Shown: in pieces, positions 34,256 to 42,707 of the stretch | Position numbering within the stretch: position 1 is the stretch's first letter | Layout of the letters: each line of letters opens with the position of its first letter | From: Pedobacter sp. Bi126 | GTDB taxonomy: Bacteria > Bacteroidota > Bacteroidia > Sphingobacteriales > Sphingobacteriaceae | Reading direction: 5' to 3' | NCBI RefSeq assembly: GCF_918698245.1 | Contig: NZ_CAKKMS010000002.1 | Coordinates: 248,001 to 312,000, forward strand | Length of the DNA: 64,000 nucleotides | Position numbers and translations under genes: made by a program | The notes under the pieces: model-generated | Told to the model about the DNA's origin: nothing | The model's database searches: none | What the model saw: the letters and a program-made list of their open reading frames with translations, nothing else

Positions 34256-37200
34256 ATGTTTAGTAAATTCATACAAAGGCCAGTCCTTTCTATAGTAATA
34301 TCGCTTATCATTGTGTTTCTTGGGGTGTTGGCCATCAGCTACCTGCCCGTTACACAATTCCCCTCTATTTCACCGCCTAAAGTTAATATTACGGCCGAGT
34401 ATCCAGGGGCAAATAATGAGTTATTGATCAAATCGGTAGTTATTCCGCTCGAACGTGCCCTTAACGGTGTACCGGGTATGAAATATATTGCCTCTGATGC
34501 CGGTAATGATGGTGAAGCTTCCATTCAGGTCGTATTTAATTTAGGTACCGATCCCAACCAGGCTTCGCTTAACGTACAGAACCGGGTAGCTGCTGTTACC
34601 AATAAACTTCCTCCTTTAGTGGTTCGTGAGGGGGTTAAAATCACCCGTGAAGAGTCTAACATGTTGATGTACATCAACTTGTATAGTAAAGATCCTAAGA
34701 TGAACCAGAATTTTCTGTACAATTATGCCGATATCAACTTGCTTTCAGAGTTGAAAAGGGTTGATGGTGTAGGTTTTGCCGATATTTTGGGCGATAGGGA
34801 TTATGCCATGCGGATCTGGCTTAAACCCGACCGTATGCAGGCTTATAAAATCTCAGTAGATGAGGTGATGAAAGCACTTGATGAGCAAAGTTTAGAAGCC
34901 TCTCCAGGTAAAACCGGCGAGAGTTCTGGTAAACGTTCTCAGGCCTTTGAGTATGTGTTAAAATATTCCGGACGCTTTAGTACGAAAGAAGGATACGAAA
35001 ATGTAGTATTAAGAGCAAGTGCTAATGGAGAATTACTTCGTTTAAAAGATGTTGCCGATGTAGATTTTAGTGCTTCAGCTTACAATTTATACTCTACGTT
35101 AAACGGAAAGGCTTCTGCAGCTATCGTATTGAAACAATCTTACGGAAGTAATGCCAGTCAGGTAATTAAAGATGTAAAAGCGAAAATGGCCGAGATCAAA
35201 TCGAGCTCATTTCCTAAAGGTTTAGATTATGAAGTAAGTTACGACGTTTCTAAATTCCTCGATGCTTCTATTGAAAAAGTAATCCACACCCTTGTCGAAG
35301 CCTTTATCTTGGTAGGTCTAGTGGTATTTCTGTTCCTTGGCGATTGGCGTTCAACCCTCATTCCGGCAATTGCTGTACCCGTATCCTTAATCGGAACCTT
35401 TGTGTTTATGCAGTTTTTCGGTATTACGCTCAATCTGATCACCTTGTTCGCCTTGGTGTTGGCCATTGGGGTAGTAGTAGATGATGCCATTGTGGTAATT
35501 GAAGCGGTACACGCCAAAATGGAACACGATCGGAAACTTTCGGTACTGAAGGCTACCCAGCAGGCCATGAAAGAAATTGGCGGTGCAATTATCGCCATTA
35601 CCTTTTTAATGGCATCGGTATTTATTCCGGTAGCTTTTATGTCGGGACCAGTAGGTATTTTCTACCGTCAGTTCTCGATCACCATGGCAACGGCGATTAT
35701 CCTTTCGGGTATTGTGGCCTTAACACTTACGCCAGCTTTGTGTGCCATTATGTTGAAAAATAACCATGGATCGAAGAAAAGGAAAACTATTATTGATCGC
35801 TTCTTAGATGGTTTCAACAATGGTTTTGCCAAACTTTCGGGTAAATATGAACTGGTGCTAACCAAGGTAGTAAGCCGCAGGATATTAACTTTTGGTATTC
35901 TGGCAGCCTTTTGTTTAGGGGTTTGGGGATTAAGTGGAAGTGTGCCATCAGGTTTTATTCCGAACGAAGATCAGGGAATGGTTTATGCCATTATCCAAAC
36001 GCCTCCGGGATCTACCTTGGAGCGTACTGATCAGATTGCGGAGAAACTGCAAAAAATGTGCGAAGATATTGATGGTGTAAAGTCGGTTTCATCTTTGGCA
36101 GGATATGAGATTCTTACTGAAGGTACAGGATCGAACTCAGGTACCTGTTTAATCAACCTGAAAGACTGGAGCGAACGTAAACATTCGGCAGTAGAGATTA
36201 TTAAAGAGCTTGAAGAGAAATCGAAATCTATTCCAGGTGCAACCATCGAATTTTTCCAGCCACCAGCGGTTCCGGGTTATGGTGCTGCGGGAGGTTTTGA
36301 GCTTCGTTTACTGGATAAAGCAGGTAGTGGCGATTACAAAAAAATGGAAACCGTGGCCAACGATTTTGTGAAAGAGCTGAACAGACGTAAAGAGCTATCA
36401 TCAGTATTTACTTTTTACAGTGCGAGTTTCCCTCAGTACATGTTAGATGTTGACAATGATATTGCGCAACAAAAAGGCGTGAGTATTGATAATGCGATGA
36501 ATACACTGTCGACTTTTGTGGGGAGTAATTACGAAACCAGTTTTATTAAATACGACCACCAATATAAAGTAATTGTACAGGCATTGCCTCAGTACAGGGC
36601 TTTGCCAGAAGATATTTTAAAACTGTCTGTTAAAAACGACCGCGATGAAATGGTGCCTTTCTCGGCTTTTATTAAAATGCGGAAAGTGTATGGCTTATCG
36701 GAAATTACCAGACACAATATGTATAATGCTTCGGAGATCAGCGGACAATCTGCTCCGGGTTATAGTTCTGGTGAAGCCATCAAGGCCATTACCGAAGTGG
36801 CCAAGAAATCACTTCCAAGGGGATTTGGTATCGATTGGGCAGGTATATCTAAAGATGAAGTATCGAGGGGTAATGAAGCCATTTATATCTTCCTGATCTG
36901 TTTGGGCTTCGTTTATCTGGTTCTGGCAGCACAATACGAAAGTTTTATTTTGCCACTTTCGGTTATCCTTTCTTTACCAGCGGGTATTTTTGGCGCTTTC
37001 CTGTTCTTAAAATTATTAGGATTGGAAAACAACATTTATGCACAGGTTGCGATGGTGATGCTGATTGGTTTACTTGGTAAGAACGCAGTATTGATTGTTG
37101 AATTCGCTGCACAGCGGCATGCCCAGGGTGCAACGGTATTAAAAGCGGCAATGGAAGGTGCAAGTGTACGTTTCCGTCCGATTTTAATGACCTCTTTTGC

Positions 37201-37426
37201 CTTTATTGCAGGTTTAATTCCATTGATGATTGCATCAGGGCCTGGAAAAATCGGTAATAGAACCATTGGTTCTGCTGCTGCTGGGGGTATGCTTTTCGGT
37301 ACCATTTTCGGGGTGGTTATTATCCCGGGATTATATTATGTGTTTGGAACAATAGCAGCCAGACATAAGCTGATTAAAATTGAAGAAGAACATCCATTAA
37401 CTGAAGAAGTAGAAGATAATGTTTAA
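34256..37426 (+). CDS. RND efflux permease (AcrB/HAE1 family)
   Basis: The proton-driven inner-membrane pump of the efflux complex. With 1056 residues it has the usual two repeats of one plus five transmembrane segments and two large periplasmic loops. The N-terminus (FIQRPVLSIVISLIIVFLG) and the proton-relay aspartates Asp409-Asp410 in GVVVDDAIVVIEAV are typical of the HAE1 multidrug group; GFIPNEDQGMV opens the second periplasmic half. Its end overlaps the start of the outer-membrane component by 8 bp. Substrates are probably hydrophobic or amphiphilic drugs or bile-like compounds, not readable from sequence. Confidence 0.95.
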   Translation: MFSKFIQRPVLSIVISLIIVFLGVLAISYLPVTQFPSISPPKVNITAEYPGANNELLIKSVVIPLERALNGVPGMKYIASDAGNDGEASIQVVFNLGTDPNQASLNVQNRVAAVTNKLPPLVVREGVKITREESNMLMYINLYSKDPKMNQNFLYNYADINLLSELKRVDGVGFADILGDRDYAMRIWLKPDRMQAYKISVDEVMKALDEQSLEASPGKTGESSGKRSQAFEYVLKYSGRFSTKEGYENVVLRASANGELLRLKDVADVDFSASAYNLYSTLNGKASAAIVLKQSYGSNASQVIKDVKAKMAEIKSSSFPKGLDYEVSYDVSKFLDASIEKVIHTLVEAFILVGLVVFLFLGDWRSTLIPAIAVPVSLIGTFVFMQFFGITLNLITLFALVLAIGVVVDDAIVVIEAVHAKMEHDRKLSVLKATQQAMKEIGGAIIAITFLMASVFIPVAFMSGPVGIFYRQFSITMATAIILSGIVALTLTPALCAIMLKNNHGSKKRKTIIDRFLDGFNNGFAKLSGKYELVLTKVVSRRILTFGILAAFCLGVWGLSGSVPSGFIPNEDQGMVYAIIQTPPGSTLERTDQIAEKLQKMCEDIDGVKSVSSLAGYEILTEGTGSNSGTCLINLKDWSERKHSAVEIIKELEEKSKSIPGATIEFFQPPAVPGYGAAGGFELRLLDKAGSGDYKKMETVANDFVKELNRRKELSSVFTFYSASFPQYMLDVDNDIAQQKGVSIDNAMNTLSTFVGSNYETSFIKYDHQYKVIVQALPQYRALPEDILKLSVKNDRDEMVPFSAFIKMRKVYGLSEITRHNMYNASEISGQSAPGYSSGEAIKAITEVAKKSLPRGFGIDWAGISKDEVSRGNEAIYIFLICLGFVYLVLAAQYESFILPLSVILSLPAGIFGAFLFLKLLGLENNIYAQVAMVMLIGLLGKNAVLIVEFAAQRHAQGATVLKAAMEGASVRFRPILMTSFAFIAGLIPLMIASGPGKIGNRTIGSAAAGGMLFGTIFGVVIIPGLYYVFGTIAARHKLIKIEEEHPLTEEVEDNV

Positions 37427-38852
37427 GAATAATATTTATAAAGGCCTTGGCTTAGTGCTGATATGTGCCACATATACAGCATGTAAATTGCCAGAAGTGG
37501 CCCAACGCGCCGAAAATAAAAGTGTTCCTGCAGCCTTTAGTAGTGCACAGGATACCGTAAGTACGGCCAGTATACAATGGCGGAAGTTTTTTACCGATCC
37601 AAATCTGGTAAACCTGATCGATACCGCATTAAAAAATAACCAGGAGTTGAATATTACGCTTCAGGATATCGAGATTGCGAAAAACGAAATCAAAGCTAAA
37701 AAGGGGGAACTTTTACCAAGTGTAACCTATGGCGTTGGTGCAGGTTTTGATAAAGTTGGTCGCTACACCAGTTCGGGTGCTGGCGATGCTTCTACAGAAA
37801 TTACACCAGGTAAAGAAGTACCTGAAATATTGCCCGATTATCGTTTCGGTTTGCAGGCCAACTGGGAAGCCGATATCTGGCACAAATTGCGAAATGCGAA
37901 GAAAGGAGCCATAAGTCATTATTTAGCAACGGTAGAAGGCAAAAATTTCGTAGTCACCAATTTAATAGCTGAGGTTGCAAATTCATATTACGAACTGCTG
38001 GCTGCTGATAATCAGTTAGAGACAGTGAAAAAAAACATTGAGCTGCAGAAAAATGCTTTAGAACTGATGAAAATCCAGAAACAGGCCAGTAGGGTTAACG
38101 AACTTGCAGTGCGTAAATTTGAGGCTGAGGTCTTAAGCTCTAAGAGTCTGGAATTTGATATTCAGCAAAATATTACCGAAACGGAGAATAAAATCAATTT
38201 CTTGCTAGGCCGTTTTCCTCAGCCAATTATAAGGGATAAATCGAGTTTTACCGATCTGGTACCACCAACAGTACAGACAGGTTTACCTTCACAATTGCTG
38301 GCCAACCGCCCCGATATTAAACAAGCTGAGTTAGAACTCGCTGCTGCTAAGCTGGATGTTAAAGTGGCTAAGGCACAGTTTTATCCATCATTGGGTATTT
38401 CTGCGGCCATCGGTTACCAGGCTTTTAATCCATCTTATTTATTGAGAACGCCAGAATCATTGATCTACTCGTTAGCAGGAGATCTAGCCGGACCGCTCAT
38501 TAACCGCAATGCCATTAAGGCCGAATATTTAACCGCAAACGCAAAACAATTGCAGGCCGTGTTTGAGTACGAAAAAGCGATTCTGAACGGTTATATTGAA
38601 GTAGCCAACCAGATGTCGAAAATCAGCAACCTGCAAAAAAGCTACGATTTGAAATCGAAACAGGTAACAGCACTTACACAATCAATCGATATTTCTAACG
38701 ATTTGTTTAAATCGGCAAGGGCGGATTATTTTGAGGTATTGATGACCCAACGTGATGCTTTGCAGTCAAAATTAGAATTGATCGAAACCAAAAAACAGCA
38801 GTTAAATGCGGTGGTCGATATCTATCACGCCTTAGGTGGGGGATGGAATTAG
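37419..38852 (+). CDS. TolC/NodT-type outer-membrane efflux lipoprotein
   Basis: The outer-membrane channel of the RND pump. A lipoprotein signal precedes Cys22 (LICATYTAC), and two outer-membrane-efflux repeats follow (~60-260 and ~275-470), with WRKFFTDPNLVNLIDTAL at the start of the first and LLANRPDIKQAELELAAA at the start of the second, typical of NodT-family channels. Overlap by 8 bp with the permease gene supports translational coupling. A hairpin terminator follows at 38901. Confidence 0.94.
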   Translation: MFKNNIYKGLGLVLICATYTACKLPEVAQRAENKSVPAAFSSAQDTVSTASIQWRKFFTDPNLVNLIDTALKNNQELNITLQDIEIAKNEIKAKKGELLPSVTYGVGAGFDKVGRYTSSGAGDASTEITPGKEVPEILPDYRFGLQANWEADIWHKLRNAKKGAISHYLATVEGKNFVVTNLIAEVANSYYELLAADNQLETVKKNIELQKNALELMKIQKQASRVNELAVRKFEAEVLSSKSLEFDIQQNITETENKINFLLGRFPQPIIRDKSSFTDLVPPTVQTGLPSQLLANRPDIKQAELELAAAKLDVKVAKAQFYPSLGISAAIGYQAFNPSYLLRTPESLIYSLAGDLAGPLINRNAIKAEYLTANAKQLQAVFEYEKAILNGYIEVANQMSKISNLQKSYDLKSKQVTALTQSIDISNDLFKSARADYFEVLMTQRDALQSKLELIETKKQQLNAVVDIYHALGGGWN

Positions 38853-38900
38853 GTAAATAGCTATAATTCTCATATTCATATTATCCTTATAAATCTATTT

Positions 38901-38936
38901 AGGCTGTTCCAAAAACCGGGGCAGCCTTTTTCTTTA
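38901..38936 (+). terminator. Rho-independent terminator of the efflux operon
   Basis: AGGCTGTTCC and GGGGCAGCCT can pair over ten positions (two G-T pairs) around a short A-rich loop and are followed by a T-rich tract. It lies 48 bp after the TolC-type gene. Confidence 0.65.
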
Positions 38937-38939
38937 TTT

Positions 38940-39064
38940 GTCATTCTGAGCGCAGCGAAGAATCTTTATAGCTGCTAACGCTCGTTTCTAACGAGTGTTG
39001 AATAATCAATCGTTTACAACGATAAAATCATTTAGTTATTTATGCACTCATCTGGAAACGAGCG
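38940..39064. repeat. Dispersed intergenic repeat with foldback arms
   Basis: The segment opens with GTCATTCTGAGCGCAGCGAAGAATC, in which ATTCT and AGAAT form a small hairpin, a sequence type repeated at 40391-40425. It continues into CGCTCGTTTC...GAAACGAGCG, a perfect 10-bp inverted repeat separated by 66 bp, with an additional local CTCGTT-TCT-AACGAG hairpin at the left arm. Confidence 0.55.
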
Positions 39065-39201
39065 CAGACTAATTTATGCCAAACTGGAGCAGCCTTTTTT
39101 CGCTTTATTCATTTCTTTATCATAAAAATTAGTTTAAAAACAAAGCCACTCACTTAGGGTTATCTTTATCGTATAGAAATTATTATCATATCTAAAAGCA
39201 C

Positions 39202-40032
39202 ATGGGAAATACAACATTTAAATTAGGCGAATTAGAAATTAACCGTTTAGGTTATGGTGCAATGCAGCTAACAGGCAACGGTGTTTTTGGCGAAGTGGAT
39301 GATCGCGAAAATGCAATAAAAGTTTTGCAGGAAGCCGTAACAAATGGCGTTAATTTTATTGATACCGCAGAAGCTTACGGACCAAAATTTAACGAATCTT
39401 TAATCGCTGATGCACTACATCCTTACAAACAGGATCTCCTTATTGCTACCAAAGGTGGTTTTGACCGACCAGGCCCCAACAATTGGGTTCCGAATGGTAA
39501 TCCTGAAAAAATCAGGCAAGATATTGAAGGAAGTTTACAGCGTTTAAAAGTTGAATCGATTGATTTATGGCAACTGCATCGTATCGATCCTAAAGTTAAT
39601 GTAGCCGATACCCTTGCACCAGTTATAGAAGCGGTAAAAGAGGGGAAAATAAAATATGTTGGTCTGTCTGAAGTAACCATCGATCAGATCAAACAGGTAC
39701 AGGATATTCTGCCAATTGTATCGGTTCAGAATTTATACAACTTGGCCAACAGACAATGGGAAAATGTACTTGATTTTACTGCCGAACAAGGTTTAGCTTT
39801 TATTCCCTGGTTCCCACTGGCTTCTGGCCCCGCAAAATTAGAAGATAAAATTAAAGTAATAGCCGAAAAATATCAGGCCACTACAGCACAGATTGCACTG
39901 GCCTGGTTATTAAAAAGATCTTCAAACATCCTGCTAATACCCGGAACAAAATCTGTTGCGCATTTAAAAGAAAACTTAAAAGCTACAGAAATCGAATTAA
40001 CTGATGCAGAATTTGAAAGTTTAGCGAAATAA
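39202..40032 (+). CDS. Aldo/keto reductase
   Basis: A 276-residue NAD(P)H-dependent carbonyl reductase of the AKR superfamily, reducing aldehydes or ketones in the cytoplasm. The catalytic tetrad is complete: Asp54 and Tyr59 in DTAEAYGP, Lys84 in IATKGG and His126 in LWQLHRID. The C-terminal cofactor region (LIPGTKSVAHLKENLKA) is typical. It stands alone between repeat-rich gaps, with no clear operon partner, so the substrate is unknown. Confidence 0.93.
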   Translation: MGNTTFKLGELEINRLGYGAMQLTGNGVFGEVDDRENAIKVLQEAVTNGVNFIDTAEAYGPKFNESLIADALHPYKQDLLIATKGGFDRPGPNNWVPNGNPEKIRQDIEGSLQRLKVESIDLWQLHRIDPKVNVADTLAPVIEAVKEGKIKYVGLSEVTIDQIKQVQDILPIVSVQNLYNLANRQWENVLDFTAEQGLAFIPWFPLASGPAKLEDKIKVIAEKYQATTAQIALAWLLKRSSNILLIPGTKSVAHLKENLKATEIELTDAEFESLAK

Positions 40033-40591
40033 GAACGGAAAATTCCCTGCGATCGTCATTTCGAGCGGAGTGCAACGCAGTTGAGAACCACGATTGCTCA
40101 GCGAAGCTACATCTGGCTAGATAGATCTCTCTCGAAAATTCGGGACTGTGCTCCAGTCGAGATGACGATTTTTCTGTTGAAGTTTTTCAATGTTAGCGCA
40201 GCAGAGAACCTGAAAACGCTGCGAGGCAAATTTTTAGCACAGAATACATTAACTCGTTTCGTCATCCTGAACTTGTTTCAGGATCTTTACTGGATAGAAT
40301 GATCAAGTTCAAAGATCTTTCCTCCGAAGGAATTCCTTTGGAACATTCCGCATCCCTCCAGGAGATGAGGATCTCGCTTTGGGCTTTTACGCGCTTTGTC
40401 ATGCTGAGCGGAGTCGAAGCATCTTCAAACAAAAAATGTCTACTAAGGTATATTATCTGTGTTTATCCTTTTATCTGTGGTTGATAAATCTGCTCAAGAA
40501 ATACCCGCTCTGTTTTGCTGCCTTAAGCGGAGTCGAAGAATGTATTAAAAAATTTATTAAAATTATTCCTTTATAAGTTTGATATTTAAAC
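40033..40591. other. 559-bp repeat-rich intergenic region
   Basis: The gap holds element B (40052-40169), a hairpin ATCCTGAA-CTTGT-TTCAGGAT (40264-40284), the motif GAAGGAATTCCTTTGGAACAT near 40326-40346 that recurs near 53155, and two GCGGAGTCGAAG segments (about 40408 and 40528). Several open frames exist only because the repeats lack stops; no gene is supported. Confidence 0.6.
40052..40169. repeat. Inverted-repeat element B (118 bp)
   Basis: The left end ATCGTCATTTCGA (40052-40064) and right end TCGAGATGACGAT (40157-40169) are inverted repeats matching at 12 of 13 positions. The same end motif bounds element C at 53062-53190. There is no coding sequence inside. Confidence 0.65.
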
Positions 40592-41053
40592 ATGAAAAAA
40601 ATCTTCCTGTTTACCACTATTTTATTTTCTATCATTTTTCAAAAAGCCATGGCGCAAAATAAACCCGAAAATGTACCTGCTGTTTTAAATCATATCGCTG
40701 TTTATGTAGCTGATCTAAGCGTAGCAACAACTTTTTACGAAAGTGTGTTTAACCTTAAAATCATTCCGGAGCCTTTTAAAGATAACCGCCATACCTGGTT
40801 TACTTTAGGGCCAGCCGGACAGTTGCATTTAATCCAGGGAGCAAAAGGAAATGAGGTTTTTGATAAAAACGGGCATTTGTGTTTCAGTGTTCAATCAGTT
40901 GATGAATTTGTAAAGAAGCTGAATGCTAAAAATATCAGTTTCGAGGATTGGCCTGGAAAGAAAGGCGGAATTACCTTGCGCGTAGATGGTGTAAAACAAA
41001 TTTATTTCAAAGATCCTGATGGACATTGGTTAGAAGTAAACGATGCTAAGTAA
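40592..41053 (+). CDS. VOC-superfamily (glyoxalase-like) protein, exported
   Basis: A single vicinal-oxygen-chelate domain (about residues 30-152: LNHIAVYVADLSVATTFYESV at the start and FKDPDGHWLEVND at the end) behind a signal peptide (FQKAMAQ, to ~22). Possible metal ligands are His34, His70 and Glu148 in these motifs. Most VOC enzymes are cytoplasmic, so export is a notable feature; the function could be lyase, isomerase or ligand-binding. It is followed 66 bp later by an exported serine hydrolase on the same strand. Confidence 0.83.
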   Translation: MKKIFLFTTILFSIIFQKAMAQNKPENVPAVLNHIAVYVADLSVATTFYESVFNLKIIPEPFKDNRHTWFTLGPAGQLHLIQGAKGNEVFDKNGHLCFSVQSVDEFVKKLNAKNISFEDWPGKKGGITLRVDGVKQIYFKDPDGHWLEVNDAK

Positions 41054-41119
41054 ATTTTTCACTACGTGCAGATTTTGTTCTGCACCATCCCTTATATTTA
41101 GGTTTTACCTGCTAACCCT

Positions 41120-42277
41120 ATGAAACTAAAATTCCTGAAGTATTTTTGTATTACCTTTTTAATAATCGGTGTAGTTGAGCAATTAAAAGCTCAAAATGCT
41201 AACGCCGAAGCACAATTTAAAGCTGTAATGGAGAAATATAATGCAGTTGGTGCTGCTGTGGCTGTGGTAAAAGAAGGTAAGATTGTTTATACTCACTCTT
41301 TTGGACTAAAAGATTTAGAAAATAAAAAGCCTTTAACTGATCAGGATATTTTCAGAATTGCATCTATTTCGAAGTCTTTTTCGGCAACATCCATTATGCA
41401 ACTGGTAGAGGCCGGTAAAATTTCCTTAGATGATGATTTTGGCGATCTGGTGGGTTTTAAAATCAGGAATCCAAAATTTCCTGATCAGAGAATTACCTTA
41501 AAAATGGCTTTATCACATACTTCAAGTTTAAACGATTCTCAGGGGTATCTTAATCTGGATGTAATCAATCCGGATAAAAACCCAAACTGGGCCAAATGTT
41601 ATAATGAATACGCCCCAGGAAGCAAATTCGATTATTGCAATCTTAATTTTAACCTGATCGGTACCATCATCGAGAAAAAATCAGGTGAGCGTTTCGATAA
41701 TTATGTAAAAAATCATGTGTTGAAACCCTTAGGACTTTATGCAGGTTATTGTATCGACTCTTTAGATAGCACGCGTTTTGTTAATTTATACGAATATCAT
41801 GCCGATACGAAGACTTATACACCGTCTCCAACAGCATATGCGCCACGAAGAACAGAAATTGCAAATTACATAATGGGTTATAGTACGCCTGTTTTTTCGC
41901 CGACAGGTGGGATGAAAATTTCGGCTACTGATTTAGCTAAATATATGATTATGCACATGAATTATGGCACATCAAATGGTGTTAAGATAATCACTAAAAA
42001 GAGCGCGAAAAAGATGCAGACTGCCTTGACCGATGATGAAGGGTATGGCTTGGCCATCAGGACTGCAGATCAGCTTATCCCGGGTGTAAAACTGAAAGGA
42101 CATACCGGTTCAGCTTATGGTTTATTCAGTACCATGTTTTTTAGTCCGAAAGATAAATTTGGCTTCGTTATCATTACGAATGGTATAAACGCTACCTATA
42201 CTGATGGCTTCCCTGATTTCAGTAGGGCAGCCATCAACAGCTTGTATCAGGCATTTATTAAATCAAACCTAAATTAA
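41120..42277 (+). CDS. Serine hydrolase of the beta-lactamase/PBP4*-like family, exported
   Basis: A class C beta-lactamase-like esterase or peptidase, exported by a signal peptide (to ~25, EQLKAQ). The catalytic motifs are SISK (Ser82, Lys85), YCN in FDYCNLNF (YxN motif) and HTG in KGHTGSAYG. Family members include D-aminopeptidases and esterases, so true beta-lactamase activity should not be assumed. 385 residues is usual. It converges with a small minus-strand gene 9 bp away, leaving no room for a separate terminator. Confidence 0.88.
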   Translation: MKLKFLKYFCITFLIIGVVEQLKAQNANAEAQFKAVMEKYNAVGAAVAVVKEGKIVYTHSFGLKDLENKKPLTDQDIFRIASISKSFSATSIMQLVEAGKISLDDDFGDLVGFKIRNPKFPDQRITLKMALSHTSSLNDSQGYLNLDVINPDKNPNWAKCYNEYAPGSKFDYCNLNFNLIGTIIEKKSGERFDNYVKNHVLKPLGLYAGYCIDSLDSTRFVNLYEYHADTKTYTPSPTAYAPRRTEIANYIMGYSTPVFSPTGGMKISATDLAKYMIMHMNYGTSNGVKIITKKSAKKMQTALTDDEGYGLAIRTADQLIPGVKLKGHTGSAYGLFSTMFFSPKDKFGFVIITNGINATYTDGFPDFSRAAINSLYQAFIKSNLN

Positions 42278-42286
42278 TCTTTAAAC

Positions 42287-42511
42287 CTATGAAGGATTAA
42301 GAAAGCGTTTATAAGCATTACCAGATTTAATTTTTTCCATTGTCAAATATTCTTTTACAATCGAAAATTCCATACTCTGGATGGCTTTAACCACCGATTT
42401 TAGTTTTTCACCTGTAACACCTAATCTGGCTGCCCAGTAATTACGATCTTGCTCATCCGCAATCTCAATAAACTCTTTCCGGGCATTCATCGAATTAATT
42501 TGATATTCCAT
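42287..42511 (-). CDS. Small DUF3606-like protein
   Basis: A 74-residue protein whose core RNYWAARLGVTGEKLKSVVKAI follows the DUF3606 pattern (YW-x4-GV-x3-KLK-x-VV) seen in the 57-residue protein at 44126. The C-terminal part (YLTMEKIKSGNAYKRFLN) differs. DUF3606 proteins are small, helical and of unknown function. It is convergent with the serine hydrolase. An inner ATG at 42490 is an alternative start. Confidence 0.62.
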   Translation of the reverse strand: MEYQINSMNARKEFIEIADEQDRNYWAARLGVTGEKLKSVVKAIQSMEFSIVKEYLTMEKIKSGNAYKRFLNPS

Positions 42512-42707
42512 CTTTTTACTGGTTTTTGGTTAGTTAATATGTAATATAAACACCGATAATTCTGATTTGGTTTTGGAGTTTTGCCAATAGATATTCAAAT
42601 ATAGCTACACAAAGGCTTTTTTGTTAATGATTACAAGGCGAAAGCCATTAGTTGCCCTAAACCGATTACGAAACTGGTCTTAAAAATCGATTTAGGTCTA
42701 TTCTTTT

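Larger units (their letters stand above)
38853..39201. other. 349-bp intergenic region with terminator and foldback sequence
   Basis: It contains the efflux-operon terminator (38901-38936), a GTCATTCTGAGCGCAGCGAAGAATC repeat segment, and a foldback with arms CGCTCGTTTC (38979-38988) and GAAACGAGCG (39055-39064). The terminator tail motif GCAGCCTTTTT recurs at about 39089, as if DNA had been inserted between two copies. No gene is supported. Confidence 0.55.

Noticed and set aside
40081..40576. Three open frames of 60-73 codons on the plus strand
   Set aside because: They lie wholly within dispersed repeat sequence, overlap each other and have no protein-like pattern.
41120..42277. Antibiotic-resistance beta-lactamase
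   Set aside because: The SxxK/YxN/HxG motifs define a broad esterase/peptidase family; nothing specific to true beta-lactamases is visible.
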